Assembly (NCBI GenBank): GCA_949316235.1
Contig: OX438752.1
Span: 2,379,001 to 2,443,000 of the forward strand
DNA: 64,000 nt
Direction: 5' to 3'
Origin: Oegoconia quadripuncta
Lineage: Eukaryota > Arthropoda > Insecta > Lepidoptera > Autostichidae
Position numbers and translations under genes: made by a program
Notes under the pieces: generated by a model
The model's database searches: none
Seen by the model: only the letters and a program-made list of their open reading frames with translations
Told to the model about the DNA's origin: nothing
Shown here: positions 29,483 to 40,459 of the stretch, piece after piece
Layout of the letters: each line of letters starts with the position of its first letter
Numbering within the stretch: the stretch's first letter is position 1

Positions 29483-32095
29483 CTTAGTTTGAACTATAGG
29501 TTGACATTGAAAAACCTATTTTAAGCATATACGTGGGATTTAGGGGTAAATTTATTCCCAAATGGGTTTATTTCTGTTGATTAAATAATAAATATTAATC
29601 CTTGGATACTGTAAAAATTGATTACATATTAAGTATGAATTGTGTACATAGAGAAGGGAAAGGAAATCAGATATTTTTAAATATTTGTAGTAATAAACCG
29701 TTTAAGACCGACAGAGTTTAATAGCTCGTGCAAATAAAGTAAAAAAAAATAATTGCAAATTGCCACGCTGTCTGTTTTAAAAAAGCATTATTTCCAAAAT
29801 AAAATCATGTATGTTGAAGTTAAATTATCAATTTAAACTTTAGCACTTGGCGACTTTTTATCAATTAATTTTGTTTACATTTTCCTGTCAAGAACTAAAC
29901 TTGCGCTTTGAAGTAGTGAACACTTCCTAATGAGCAACATCAATAACGCAATTCCCTATAAAGGTCGGCTGTATTGTGACTTACAATAGATTTAGCTGTC
30001 CTTTTACGACATCGAACAGAAACGACAAAGGTCAATCCCCAAACCAAACCCGTTGAGCATAAAAAATACAATTACATACATCCAACTTGAAATCTGAAAC
30101 CCTCGCAACGAGGAACCCGTAATCTCGAGACACAATAATAGTTAATGTGTCAATAAAAACTCCATAGCTACAAAGAGGCCCTAACGGGCTTTAACCTGTA
30201 TTGTAAGCCTTTATAGCCGCTTTGATGATAGTTGCTATTATTTTCTGTTTACACTGAGAGAACAGAAATAGTTTTTTTTTACTATATAAAACGTTACTGC
30301 TTTAGCTAGAAAATGGACAAAGACCTTGGGGTTTTCTTGTGCGTCCATATTACCTAGCACTTTGCGACACCGAAAATTAATTATTAAAGACTTTAGTCTA
30401 TAAGTGAAACATTGCTTAGGTATTTTTATTGTATTTTGTAAACTGCATTATGAGATAGGAGTACCTATACTATTACATGAAACTGTTTTGTGTACTACTT
30501 TTATCTCATGCGCTCGGTCCCAATTTCACTGTGTATATTTTCAAATTTCATGTAATAATAATAATGTGTGTCGCTAAATGGGTGAAATAAACGATTCTTA
30601 TTCTTACCGACTCGAAAAAGATGTAAAGTATAATATTTTTATTCAATTACCATTTCTCTAATACAACAAAACAGATACTTGAACACTAACTGTTTCGAAA
30701 AAGAAAATGAGCGCCACCGGGAGTCAGATTTTTTGTTGCCGTCTCAACGGCCATTTGGCTCCCTCAGTGCCTGTGTTTACGACTCTGTTATTCCCATTTC
30801 AATGTAACGATGCGTTCGTGTGAAATCTTACCGATTGTCTGTCGTCTGTGTGAACATTTTTGGCATTTTACATTGGATATATCGCCAAAGTTTTGTGTTG
30901 GTTACTTAGTATCGTTTGTATGAAAGTTTAGAGTGTATTGTTTATGTGATTTATGTATTGTAGTGATTTGGGAACATACATAACATAAAGTTACTACTTG
31001 TATCCCAAATCGGGTGGTCAGAGGGATATTGCTTTAGTGGGTATACCTCCGGATAGGGGGTGAAGTCCCATATCACTGTCTCGCCGACCCCCAGGCGAAG
31101 TGGTATGCGTGAAGCATTTCCCCGCGAAATAACAATATGATTTTAAATACCAAAAAACACGAGATCATATTTGGATAACGCGACGCTATATTGGATTTTT
31201 TCCAATAAAATGGATACTATGACACAACTATGATACTTGATCCCAAGACGAATCTATGGATTTCATGCACTTCGAAATCGTTCAAGCCGTTTAGGCTACA
31301 TGAGGTAACATAGAAATCTACAAACATAGATAGATGATAGATAAATAGATAAAGCGTTTATTTTCATATTACAGAAACACATATAAAAATATTCAACGCA
31401 ACAATCATTCTGCTTGGTGTTATTCTTACAAAATGTAGCCTTATTTCACAGTAATAAAAATAAAAACTAAAATTAAGTACAACTGTTACAACTTATAATA
31501 GACTTGTATGTGTATCTGTAACACAAATGGGCCATCGCTCAGTGTGGATCCTCACCTATAGCGGTAAGACACTGATTTTCATCTAGTGCCCTGCGAGAGA
31601 ATGCGAGGGTAGGGTACTAGTGCAAAAAATTTCGATAACAACCATAAGTGTGTATTCTATAAAGATTATGTCGTACGATGGTGTATAGCAATTGTATGGA
31701 TCTTATGATACTCGTTTAAAATAATAATTGTCAAAAGTGGGCTTAACATAAAATACCCACAACGCGAACGAATCATGAGGTCTGTGAGCAACTACCGCGA
31801 AGCTACATTAATATACACTCGAAAAACATTACCCTCCTTCCTTGGGCAGTCGGGTAATTAAAAAGGCTTTGTTTATGAGATATACATATAATTATTTACT
31901 TCAGTAGCATCACCGTCGAATGCATGGTGTCCCCTTACAAATAAGTTGACAGGTAAGTCGCTGGAAGCAGATCGCTTCCAGCCGGTCGCTCTGAAAATCT
32001 GTAACTGCTTAGCAAATTGGTTAACCAATGATGTGGTTCAATATTGAAATGTTTTAGTGCTATAATTCCACGTAGTGCCATAATCCCAAGACGAC
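29483..32095. other. Long unassigned stretch
   Basis: No open frame of note. At 31005-31050, tatcccaaatcgggtggtca resembles the end of repeat D in minus orientation. At 31828-31858, attaccc...gggtaat brackets the phrase shared with 28866-28893. The segment 30705-30780 (gcgccaccgggagtcag, gttgccgtctcaacggcc) is less AT-rich and unidentified. Confidence 0.45.
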
Positions 32096-32097
32096 GT

Positions 32098-32395
32098 AGT
32101 GACAAAGATTGAAAAAGGTATGCTGAGATGGTTTGGACATGCGGAGAGGATGAATGAACGAAGACTATAACTAACTGGTAGTGTTTTTACGGGAAGCCCA
32201 CTGCAAACTTACCATGATCAAATCAGGACGTGTTAAAGAAAGGCCAAGTCAAGAGTACCCTAAACCGAAGAGCATGTATGAACAATCTTATGAGAGTGAA
32301 TGAAGCAATGAGGTGTGTCCGGATCGTAGCAAGTGGAAGTCTGTGGTCTCAGCCTAGCCCTACGGGAAACAGGTGTGACGTTGTATGTTGTTTTC
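32098..32395 (+). pseudogene. LINE-E C-terminal fragment
   Basis: It encodes [20 protein letters not shown] and later [20 protein letters not shown] in a different frame from the first part. These motifs are near the end of a LINE reverse-transcriptase ORF; compare 38499-38815. The 3' tail ctacgggaaacaggtgtgac is kept. Confidence 0.75.
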
Positions 32396-32546
32396 TCCAT
32401 TATGCTGTAGGTTTTATTGACATAGTTTTTATAATATATTTTTAATTACTTCAATGTAATACTAATAACAGAATAAAAATAATTTTAAATGATATAACCA
32501 TTTCTTTTATCAGGGGTTTTACGAAATTATCAACTTGTATTTTTTA

Positions 32547-32610
32547 CGGTTGTGTGGAAGAGATCGCTACAAGCGATAAGACCGCATTTGAACCCCTAAT
32601 TATCTATATA
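32547..32610 (+). mobile_element. LINE 3' tail, interrupted by the DNA transposon
   Basis: The segment gtggaagagatcgctacaag, cgataagaccgcatttg matches a lepidopteran LINE tail also seen near 38200. It appears to continue after the transposon at 34733 (tttaagttgtgcacagtaaa). Confidence 0.55.
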
Positions 32611-32878
32611 CAGGGCGTCCCAAAGTTATGGGACATGAAGGGGAAGTACCTTAAATATCGTAGATAGTGAATTTTGCTCAAAGAAGACTTTATGTTATTT
32701 TTAAAAGTTAGTAATTCTGCATTCATAGATTTTCTAAAAATTATTTGCTTCGGCTGGGAATCGAACCGACTCAAATGTGAAAAAAAAAACACCCTACTTT
32801 TATGATGCCAATCGAAAGAATAGCTAAAAAATAATAACTCTGCCTAAGTAACATAGTATTTTAAAAGAAAGGAACAAC
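32611..32878 (+). repeat. Left terminal inverted repeat, 268 bp
   Basis: It pairs with 34463-34730 without a net indel, including a ten-base homopolymer of equal length in both. It contains gggaatcgaacc, the reverse of a Pol III B-box consensus. Confidence 0.93.
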
Positions 32879-32956
32879 GTGAAATTAATCATTTTAATCA
32901 AATAAAAAACATACATGAAACTGCCGTAGTCAATTAAGTAGGTATTTTTTTGTAAA

Positions 32957-34018
32957 TTAATTAATTAAATGCTCAAAATGTGATCCCTCTTGTCTTACGC
33001 AAATCGCCAATCTTTTAATGAGCCCGCTGCCTGTTGATTTTCTAATCATTTTATGGTGAACACTCGATGTGATATGGCACAATTCTGTTTGCAACTCGCC
33101 TACGTTCTCGTATCGCTTTTTGTATAGCATATCTTTCACGTATCCCCAAAAGAAGAAATCTAATGGTGTGAGGTCCGGGGATCTGGCCGGCCATCTAATC
33201 GGTCCATTTGTACCAATCCATGTAGGAAAACATTCATTTAGAAAATCTGCTGCTCTCCGACTATTATGAGCCGGAGCTCCATCTTGTTGGAAAATTAAGT
33301 TTTCTTGCTCCGCCGCGGAATGGTTTCTTATCTTATCCCTTAAAATTTGAAGTATTCCTAAATACTTTTCTGTGTTCAAGGTTCCTTGGTAAAAATGGAT
33401 TAAGAAAACCCGGTTTTTTAAAAGTCCGCACCAACAGTTGAGTGAAAAACGCACTTGGTTATTAGTTTCAGTCACTCGTAGGGGATTTTCTTTAGACCAA
33501 ATACGATTATTGTTGCGGTTATACATACCGTTATTGCTAAAGTTAGATTCGTCTGTCCAAATAATATTATCCAAAAAATTTGGATCTTCGAGCAATCGTG
33601 CCTGGATATCAAGACAGAAATTTTTTCTCCTTTCTGTATCGCCCGGAAGTAATTTTTGAACCAATCGTCCTTCAACATAACTCTTAAAACCGTGTTTTTT
33701 TAATACACGGTGTATTTTACTTTTTGAAACTCCAATTTCATGTTCTCCTTCTCTCACCGATGCTTTCGGAAAAGCCGAAAAGTAAATTAAAATACCAAGT
33801 TCTTCGTCGTTGATCGTATGGTTTTCTTGCTGTGGTTCTCTTGGGCGTTTATCGAAACGTCCCAGAGTTTTCAAATTGTTCACAAGCCTTTTCAAAACTT
33901 TACGAGACGGTATTTGTCTATCAGGATATTTTACGCCATACCACCGCAAACTTCTAGAGATATCTTTATCGTTCAAAAAATATGCTTCCATTAGATCAAA
34001 ACTTACTTGATATGCCAT
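32957..34018 (-). CDS. Transposase, DDE/D type, DUF4817-like HTH
   Basis: This 353-residue protein would bind the element's own inverted repeats and catalyse cut-and-paste movement. Residues 1-55 (MEAYFLNDKD..., YPDRQIPSRKVLKRLVNNLK) resemble the DUF4817 helix-turn-helix of insect transposases. A second HTH lies at about 85-112 (GVSKSKIHRVLKKHG). The catalytic domain has IIWTDESNF (D156), FQQDGAPAHNS (D246) and RSPDLTPLDFFFWGYVKD (D287). With D287 as the third residue there are 40 residues between the last two aspartates, longer than mariner (34) and close to the D-D-41-D group. Length is normal for the superfamily, the ATG at 34016-34018 is the first in frame, and no stop interrupts it. The plus-strand frames inside it are shadows. 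Confidence 0.93.
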   Translation of the reverse strand: MAYQVSFDLMEAYFLNDKDISRSLRWYGVKYPDRQIPSRKVLKRLVNNLKTLGRFDKRPREPQQENHTINDEELGILIYFSAFPKASVREGEHEIGVSKSKIHRVLKKHGFKSYVEGRLVQKLLPGDTERRKNFCLDIQARLLEDPNFLDNIIWTDESNFSNNGMYNRNNNRIWSKENPLRVTETNNQVRFSLNCWCGLLKNRVFLIHFYQGTLNTEKYLGILQILRDKIRNHSAAEQENLIFQQDGAPAHNSRRAADFLNECFPTWIGTNGPIRWPARSPDLTPLDFFFWGYVKDMLYKKRYENVGELQTELCHITSSVHHKMIRKSTGSGLIKRLAICVRQEGSHFEHLIN

Positions 34019-34462
34019 GTTCGCAATAAATTAACACAATAACACTTGTGTAAGTGAATTGAGACTAAACAGATCAATATCCGAAAAACAAACGCTCGCA
34101 CATACTGTTCCATTTTCAAATTTAAGAACAACATTTAAAAATATCACTTCTTTTTAAAATATCTTAAAAAGTATGCATTCAAACAAACGCTGTCATAAAC
34201 TGTTCCATTTTCAAATTATAAATTATTTATTTTTGTTTTTAATTTGCCTTCTGTCTAGCTTACAGAGGACGTATTGAAATACAAGTTTTATCATTTCATC
34301 TACACGTGCACTTATAATAAGGAAAACTATGTTAGTACCTATTTTATGAAGTGGGTACTTATTTACGAATAATCAATGCTATCTTTGGAATGATAATATC
34401 GCTACTTTTCGAACGTCGTCGGCAATAAATAACTTTCTTGAAATTTGACTCAATCATTTTAT

Positions 34463-34730
34463 GTTGTTCCTTTCTTTTAAAATACTATGTTACTTAGGCA
34501 GAGTTATTATTTTTTAGCTATTCTTTCGATTGGCATCATAAAAGTAGGGTGTTTTTTTTTTCACATTTAAGTCGGTTCGATTCCCAGCCGAAGCAAGTAA
34601 TTTTTAGAAAATCTATGAATGCAGAATTACTAACTTTTAAAAATAACATAAAGTCTTCTTTGAGCAAAATTCACTATCTACGATATTTAAGGTACTTCCC
34701 CTTCATGTCCCATAACTTTGGGACGCCCTG
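34463..34730 (-). repeat. Right terminal inverted repeat, 268 bp
   Basis: Mirror copy of 32611-32878. On the plus strand it holds cggttcgattcccagc, a perfect match to the B-box consensus ggttcgantcc. Differences from the left copy are two transitions flanking this motif. Confidence 0.93.
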
Positions 34731-34790
34731 TATATATTTAAGTTGTGCACAGTAAAGATTCTTTTCTTCTTCTTCTATGTTAAGGCTGTT

Positions 34791-34838
34791 TTGTAAAGTG
34801 GTCTCTGCCTACCGCTACGTGAAACAGGCGTGACTTTA
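34791..34838 (+). mobile_element. LINE-E 3' tail
   Basis: The phrases gtggtctctgcctaccgcta and gaaacaggcgtgac are the terminal piece of LINE-E. Confidence 0.65.
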
Positions 34839-34844
34839 TATATA

Positions 34845-35120
34845 ATAAATAAATAATAATAAATATCCTTGGACATACACACAACGCCATCTAGTTCCTC
34901 ATTAAGCAACTATAGGCTTGTGTTGTGGATACCAGATGGTTAATATACTACATAAATACATTTTTTTTGTACATAAATACATATATAAATGAAATACATC
35001 CATAACTCGTGAACAGATGTCTATAATCATCATACAAACATATGCCCCTAGCGGGATTTGAACCCGCAACCTTTTGGTATAGCAGTCAGAGTTGCTAACC
35101 ACTACACCAAACAGGTCGTC
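34845..35120 (-). mobile_element. SINE-C copy, full length
   Basis: The complete family order is present on the minus strand, with B-box gcgggatttgaacccgcaac reversed and the head caaacaggtcgtc. Confidence 0.92.
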
Positions 35121-35545
35121 GATATATATAATACGCTGATAGCTCCAAATGAATGCTTTGGAGGTTATAATTACTCTTCATTCATTCCACAACATTAGCT
35201 CAATGAATTTGCTTATCCGCAAATAATCGTTACTCTCCTCTACACATATATATATATACCCAAGAGATATTCCTAACATGATATCCAACAATAACACAGA
35301 TAATAATACTGTTCATTCCTCATGCAGCTTATCTACATACAAGAACGCCCTGGCGCACTGCCAACGACTCTTCAATCACTCCGAGATAATGGTGATGCTT
35401 ATGAGATATTGATCCAGTTGTTCAACCGCTTCCTTGGTAAACAATGTGGGGGTTACTAAACGGAGGCTTCGAGTTCGAATCCAGTTCACACTTTTTGCAA
35501 TGCAAACATGATGGCAATACAAGAAATAAAGATAAACTCGCGGGT
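35121..35545. other. Unassigned sequence
   Basis: Nothing recognised; low-complexity ATs near 35250. Confidence 0.5.
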
Positions 35546-35772
35546 CATGTTAGCACTTGACCTCAGTCACACCTGATGTTAAGTGAAGATAAGGCCGAAG
35601 GTGGTAGCGTACTGACCCGGAAACCGGAAACCCCATCTTATTTGGGGGACTGGCTATCTTATCTCTGACAACCGGAACACAACAATGCTATTAACGTTGC
35701 TGTTTGGCGGCAGATTTAGGTAAGATGGTGGTAGCTAGCCAGGCAGACATTTAATATGCCCTACCACCGTCC
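35546..35772 (-). mobile_element. SINE-A 3' part
   Basis: It runs from the tail to gccctaccaccg, then stops; the tRNA-like head is missing. The phrase ggaaacc is duplicated. Confidence 0.88.
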
Positions 35773-35980
35773 AAATGTAAGCAGATTCCGCAAAATAAGT
35801 AATTTATTCAGAAGGCTAGGCATACGTTTATTCAATAAGGTTCACATTGATGTACCTTCCTTCCGATAAATTTAAAGATTCTATAAAACAGGGACATAAA
35901 GAAAACATATTATAAAATGTCAGACTATTTGGATGATAATCAACCATGGACGTTACCAGCTCGTTTGTATGCTATTTCAC
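35773..35980 (+). pseudogene. LINE-K C-terminal fragment
   Basis: It encodes FRKISNLFRRLGIRLFNK, then a broken version of KFK..IK and a CQTIWMII/SDYLDD-like end. It is collinear with 52450-52640. It is the end of a LINE reverse transcriptase with stops. Confidence 0.6.
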
Positions 35981-36187
35981 AACTATTTTTTTTTTGCCTT
36001 TTGCCTTTTTCTAACATTAATACTATTTTTTAAAAAAGAGCGACCCTTCCAGTGTCTTAGTTGTTCTTCTCAGAGGAAAATTGCCTTTTGAACAAGCAGT
36101 GGCTTAAAAAATGTAAAATTTACCAATGTATGTATTAGATGAGGTGTAATTAGATTCTTACTATTCTTGAGAGTGTGATCTAACTAT

Positions 36188-36608
36188 TAGGTCCTTACCT
36201 ATGAAATTGGCGTTTTGTATGAAGAATTTCATTAAGACTGTTTTCTCCATACAAACATTTTTGTTTTTTTTTTTGGAAACGGCAAATCCAAATTTAGCTA
36301 AACTTTGTGTGTATTATCGGCTAACATTAAGTTAAGTATAGGCAGCGTTAATTTTTAAATGTAACCGCTTTATAAAAGTTTCAGCGAATCCAATAAATGA
36401 TTATGGGAATCGCATGAAAAGAGCTCTGTTCAAATTTTTTTTATTATGTGTTTTAGTCCAGAAATTAAAAAATATTTCAGGTGAAGCCTTGAAATAATAT
36501 TCCATTTTCCAAATAGAAAACAAATTTCGATATAGCTTTGAAAATCGCAGGAATTGGTACATATGATTAACGAAGAAAAAAAACTCCAATTTCATAGGTA
36601 AAGACCCA
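36188..36608 (+). mobile_element. MITE-M copy 2
   Basis: 421 bp. The 23-bp ends, taggtccttacctatgaaat and the reverse of ccaatttcataggtaaagac, are imperfect inverted repeats, with TAT or TA outside. It is non-coding. It lacks the 28-bp insertion found in copy 3. Confidence 0.85.
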
Positions 36609-36699
36609 ATATACGTTTGAAAGATGTGGTACTATTACATTCTTACCACTTTTATTAAAAATAAAATATTGACCGATATTCAGTCTAATTAATAATAAA

Positions 36700-36967
36700 T
36701 AAATAATAAATAAATATCCTTGGACATACACACAACGCCATCTAGTTCCGCATTAAGCAACTATAGCCTTGTGTTGTGGATACCAGATGGTTGATATACT
36801 ACACAAATACATTTTTTTTTGTAAATAAATACATATATAAATGAAAAACATCCATAACTCGGGAACACATGTCTATATTCATCACACAAACATATGCCCC
36901 TAGCGGGATTCAAACCCGCAACCTTTTGGTATAGTGGCCAGAGTTACTAACCACTACACCAAACAGT
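36700..36967 (-). mobile_element. SINE-C copy, full length
   Basis: Complete minus-strand copy with (aataaat)n at its 3' side. The last bases of the head (gtcgtc) are missing. Confidence 0.92.
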
Positions 36968-37722
36968 TTATTACAATTTATTTAGAGGTTACAAAAGCAA
37001 AATACAGATTTGTTAACGAACCAATTTACAAACGTTTTCACGTGATTTCACATGAATTTATCGGCACCATAAAGTGGGAATGTCGCAGACTTTTTAAACG
37101 AGAAGGCAAACAAACAAATATTTCAATATTATCCAAGCCTTACGTGGCGGGGGAAATTTTCAATCTTCGTCGACAATAGCATCTGGATGGGAGCCAAGTC
37201 GGTGCCACTCTTTTGTTCGCGCCCACCAATCAGGCTACTGGGACTCCGGTTAAAATGTGTGTCGAGTAAAAGGTAAAAAAGGTGGGGTCTATTCACACAA
37301 TATAGGGCTTTTTATTAATTAGGTGAGCTAATTTAGATTTGTATGTATTTCGTCCTGTGATTGGTATGACGTAAATTAGACGTAAACTGTAAAGGTCATA
37401 GCTCATTAGAACCACCGGCATTCACTCCGCACTCGCCTTGTGCGGTTAGTATTCTTTATATGGACTTATATGGGTATGCGCTCACTACATCAACTCCGTA
37501 GCGTCACCGGATCGCCTTAGTCGTAAGCCCTCCACGCGCGGACGGAGAGTGGACCACTCGGTGACAACTCGTTGCTCGCATGCTTACCTTGCGTTGACTG
37601 CGCATTGCCAACGCGTGGGTCCCGAGTGGACCGCGCGCTGCCCGCGAATGATTCACGAAACACACGTGTAGACCTAATGCCAATTGTTAACAGACTACTC
37701 GAAAATTCGTAAATCAAGCGAC
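36968..37722. other. Unassigned; GC-rich from 37400
   Basis: An 81-codon frame at 36934-37179 extends from SINE-C and has no motif. From about 37400 the sequence turns GC- and CpG-rich (gtggaccgcgcgctgcccgc). A host promoter or 5' exon is possible but unproven. Confidence 0.35.
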
Positions 37723-37830
37723 GTCCACTCCTTGACCACGCGGGGTCCACTGGTGGACGACACTAGGTCCGCTGGTTGACCGCGCGACGTTTATTGGTGA
37801 TAACGCAGCGTCCACCGTTGGATCACCTGT
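37723..37830. repeat. 22-bp degenerate GC-rich repeat, five units
   Basis: Successive units begin gtccactccttgaccac, gtccactggtggac, gtccgctggttgaccgc, gtttattggtgataac and gtccaccgttggatcac, with 21-22 bp spacing. Divergence is high but the phase is kept. Confidence 0.7.
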
Positions 37831-38149
37831 ATACAATGAGAGGACGCCGTGCGACGAGGCGGGGCGGAGTGGGTGCCGGGTGGGTCTAATGAGCCAATGA
37901 CCTTTAGTCCTCAGTAAAAGCGCGTGACATGGAGTCAGGTGCAGGTTTTACTGAGATAGTTAACTTCAGAACAGGAGGGTAACTCGTGAACATTAGTTGA
38001 CTATCTATAAGTGCTTCTAGCGATTGTGTTTTATACTATATATTAAGTATTTATATATTTATTTATTTATATATATTTATATTATTAAGTAAGTCTATTA
38101 ATATGATATTATTATTATATTTATGCATACTTATCTATAATTATTTCTT

Positions 38150-38470
38150 TAGTTGGTAGTATTGTGCACCCTACCTGTTTTTCTACCTACAAATGTCCCA
38201 TAGCTTTTAGTGATAAGACCGCATAATTGTGTTCTATTGTTATCATCAAAAATAAAGAGTATTTCTATTGTATTGTATTGTAACTCAGGGTGGTGGCGGA
38301 GGAATGGCTCGCTCATCAATGGCGGCACCCACAGGTCTAGTTAGATGGCTTACTGTTCACCGACCAACCCGCCCTGGACTAGCGTGGTCGGTTAATAGTC
38401 CAAACCCCTCATCATCATAAACTGATGAGGAAGGCCTTTGCCCAGCAGTGGGATACTATGGCTCCTAATA
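38150..38470 (+). mobile_element. Two LINE 3' tails
   Basis: 38150-38285 contains tagcttttagtgataagacc and aataaagag, then (gtatt)n. 38330-38470 has accaacccgccctggactag and ggcctttgcccagcagtggg followed by taataataa. Both are known lepidopteran LINE endings, recalled rather than searched. Confidence 0.55.
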
Positions 38471-38498
38471 ATAAATAATTTAGAAACATATTTTTTTT

Positions 38499-38815
38499 TT
38501 GACAAAGATTGAAAAAGGTATGCTGAGATGGTTTGGACATGTGGAGAGGATGAATGAAAAAAGAATTACGAAAGAGATATACGAAGGGAATGTAGGTGGT
38601 ATTGTTGGTAGGGCAAGACCACGACGAACGTACCATGATCAAATCGGGGACGTCTTAAAGAAAGGCCAAGTCAAGAGTACCCTAAATCGACGAGCATGTA
38701 TGAACAACCTTATATGAGAGTGAAGGAAGCAGAAGAGGTGAGTCCGGATAGTAGCAAGTGGAAGTCTCTCTCTGCCTACCCCTACGAGAAACAGGCGTGA
38801 CATTATGTATGTATG
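38499..38815 (+). pseudogene. LINE-E C-terminal fragment, best copy
   Basis: The open frame 38499-38717 encodes [40 protein letters not shown] and [20 protein letters not shown]. This is the end of a LINE reverse-transcriptase ORF after the RT core. A shift after NNL breaks the remaining codons (VRIVASGS). The 3' end is ctacgagaaacaggcgtgac. The 5' part is absent. Confidence 0.8.
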
Positions 38816-39348
38816 TATATTTTTTTTAAGTTGTTGGTTTATAAAAAGATCGTAATCAATGTGTATTGGTGACTGACAACGTGACCAGCCAACCTTTTCT
38901 AGATAGTCACCATCTTGCTCTGGTCCCAAGAAGACTGTATTAGAAAGAAAAAATAAAAAGAATTATAATTTCATAATTCATTACTGAAAAAGCTAAAGGA
39001 ATATCATTTAAAACAGTAATTCATTTCAGCGGCTGCCATTTTACTTAAATGACAGCAATTACGTGAATAATTTGTAATTCCAAGACATTTCGAAAGGTTA
39101 ATTTCGAGAATGGGGAAGCCTGTTTTTTGCCCGCGGTGATGCTTATATTTCTTAAGTAATAATAGGTTACTAGGGTTGGGACATTTGTGTGCACAAGGTT
39201 TTAGAAAACCATAGAGTCGCTATTTGTTGCAATAGCTGATTTTCGTTTTTAAAGAATAAAGCCGCGGAGTCGTTGTATTGCGTCATAATATTTCATTATT
39301 AATTGTGAAATAGCCTTATGCGAACGAGCTGGTTATGTCCATGAATAA
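38816..39348. other. Unassigned sequence
   Basis: Nothing recognised. Confidence 0.5.
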
Positions 39349-39349
39349 A

Positions 39350-39505
39350 TAATCTAGTCCCAAACTAAGCAAAGCTTGTGCTATGTATACTAGATAACGG
39401 ATAAACATACATAAATATTTATATAAACATCCATGACTCGGGAACAAATGTTCGTATTCATCACACAAACATTTACCCCTCGCGGGATTCGAACCCGCAA
39501 CCCGC
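39350..39505 (-). mobile_element. SINE-B copy, head truncated
   Basis: The body and B-box (gcgggattcgaacccgcaac reversed) are present; the tRNA-like 5' half is lost. Confidence 0.88.
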
Positions 39506-40055
39506 AAATAATGAAAAGTACGTCTTGAAATTGGTTTTATTTTTTAAGTTAATTTAGTATATTTCATAGTTTATTTAAGATATAGCCTATATACTAAAAT
39601 TTACACTAACTTTAGATTAGACGCCATTATAATAACGGCGTCAGTTTGGTACGATGGGTCATACTTTGGGTGGTATACTCCTTTGGCGTTGCTTCGAAAT
39701 CGAATTCATATAAAACCTACCCTAAAACCACTTTAGCTAGTGCTGATGTAGATTGATCCTCCATGGAATATTTCTTGATTAAAAATGAGTAGATATTTAA
39801 TAATTTATCTTGAATTATTGCTCAGTACTCTTTTAACTAAGTATGAAAATTCCAATCAGCTGATGTCAAAACACCCGAGAGATTAGTGACCGTCCATATC
39901 TATTTACCCGCTTATTTCTAACGATCACCTGATTCGATTTTCTAAATAACTTAACAATATTAATAATAAAATAATTTATTGTAATTTTAGCCTTGGTAGA
40001 AGTCAGAAAAAACGCATGTACCTACAGTTAATAAATAATAAATAGACCAAGTAAT
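39506..40055. other. Unassigned sequence
   Basis: No gene or repeat recognised. Confidence 0.5.
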
Positions 40056-40262
40056 AATAAATAAATAAATAAATATCCTTGGACATACACACAACGCCAT
40101 CTAGTTCCACAGTAAGCAACTATAGGCTTGTGTTGTGGATACCAGATGGTTGATATACTACACAAATAGTTTTTTTTTTGTAAATAAATACATATATAAA
40201 TGAAAACATCCATAACTCGGGATCTCTCGGGTCTGTATTCATATACATATACAAACATATGC
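40056..40262 (-). mobile_element. SINE-C copy, broken before the B-box
   Basis: The 3' end and body run to caaacatatgc, where the copy stops and a SINE-A in the opposite orientation begins at its own B-box. Confidence 0.88.
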
Positions 40263-40459
40263 ATTCGATCCCCAGCGGGATACAAGTTTAAATATCGGTT
40301 TGTTTTGGTAGGGCATTTTAAATGTCCGCCTGGCTAGCTACCACCATCTTATCTAAATCTGCCGCCAAGCACAATGTTAATAGCATTGTTGTGTTCTGGT
40401 TGTCAGAGATAAGATAGCCAGTCACCCAAATGTGTTGGGGTTTCCGGGTCAGTACGCTT
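40263..40459 (+). mobile_element. SINE-A copy, both ends truncated
   Basis: It starts with ttcgatccccagcgggatac (B-box) and stops at cgggtcagtacgctt. Body intact. Confidence 0.88.

Larger units (their letters stand above)
32611..34730 (-). mobile_element. Tc1/mariner-superfamily transposon, apparently complete
   Basis: The element is 2120 bp with ends CAGGGCGTCC...GGACGCCCTG and TA immediately outside both ends (32609-32610, 34731-34732). Inverted repeats of 268 bp on each side differ at only about two positions in the parts I compared. It encodes one full transposase on the minus strand, so it could be autonomous. Confidence 0.93.

Noticed and set aside
31940..31965. Second possible recursive splice site (acaggtaagtcg)
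   Set aside because: GTAAGT follows CAG here, but there is no pyrimidine tract upstream.
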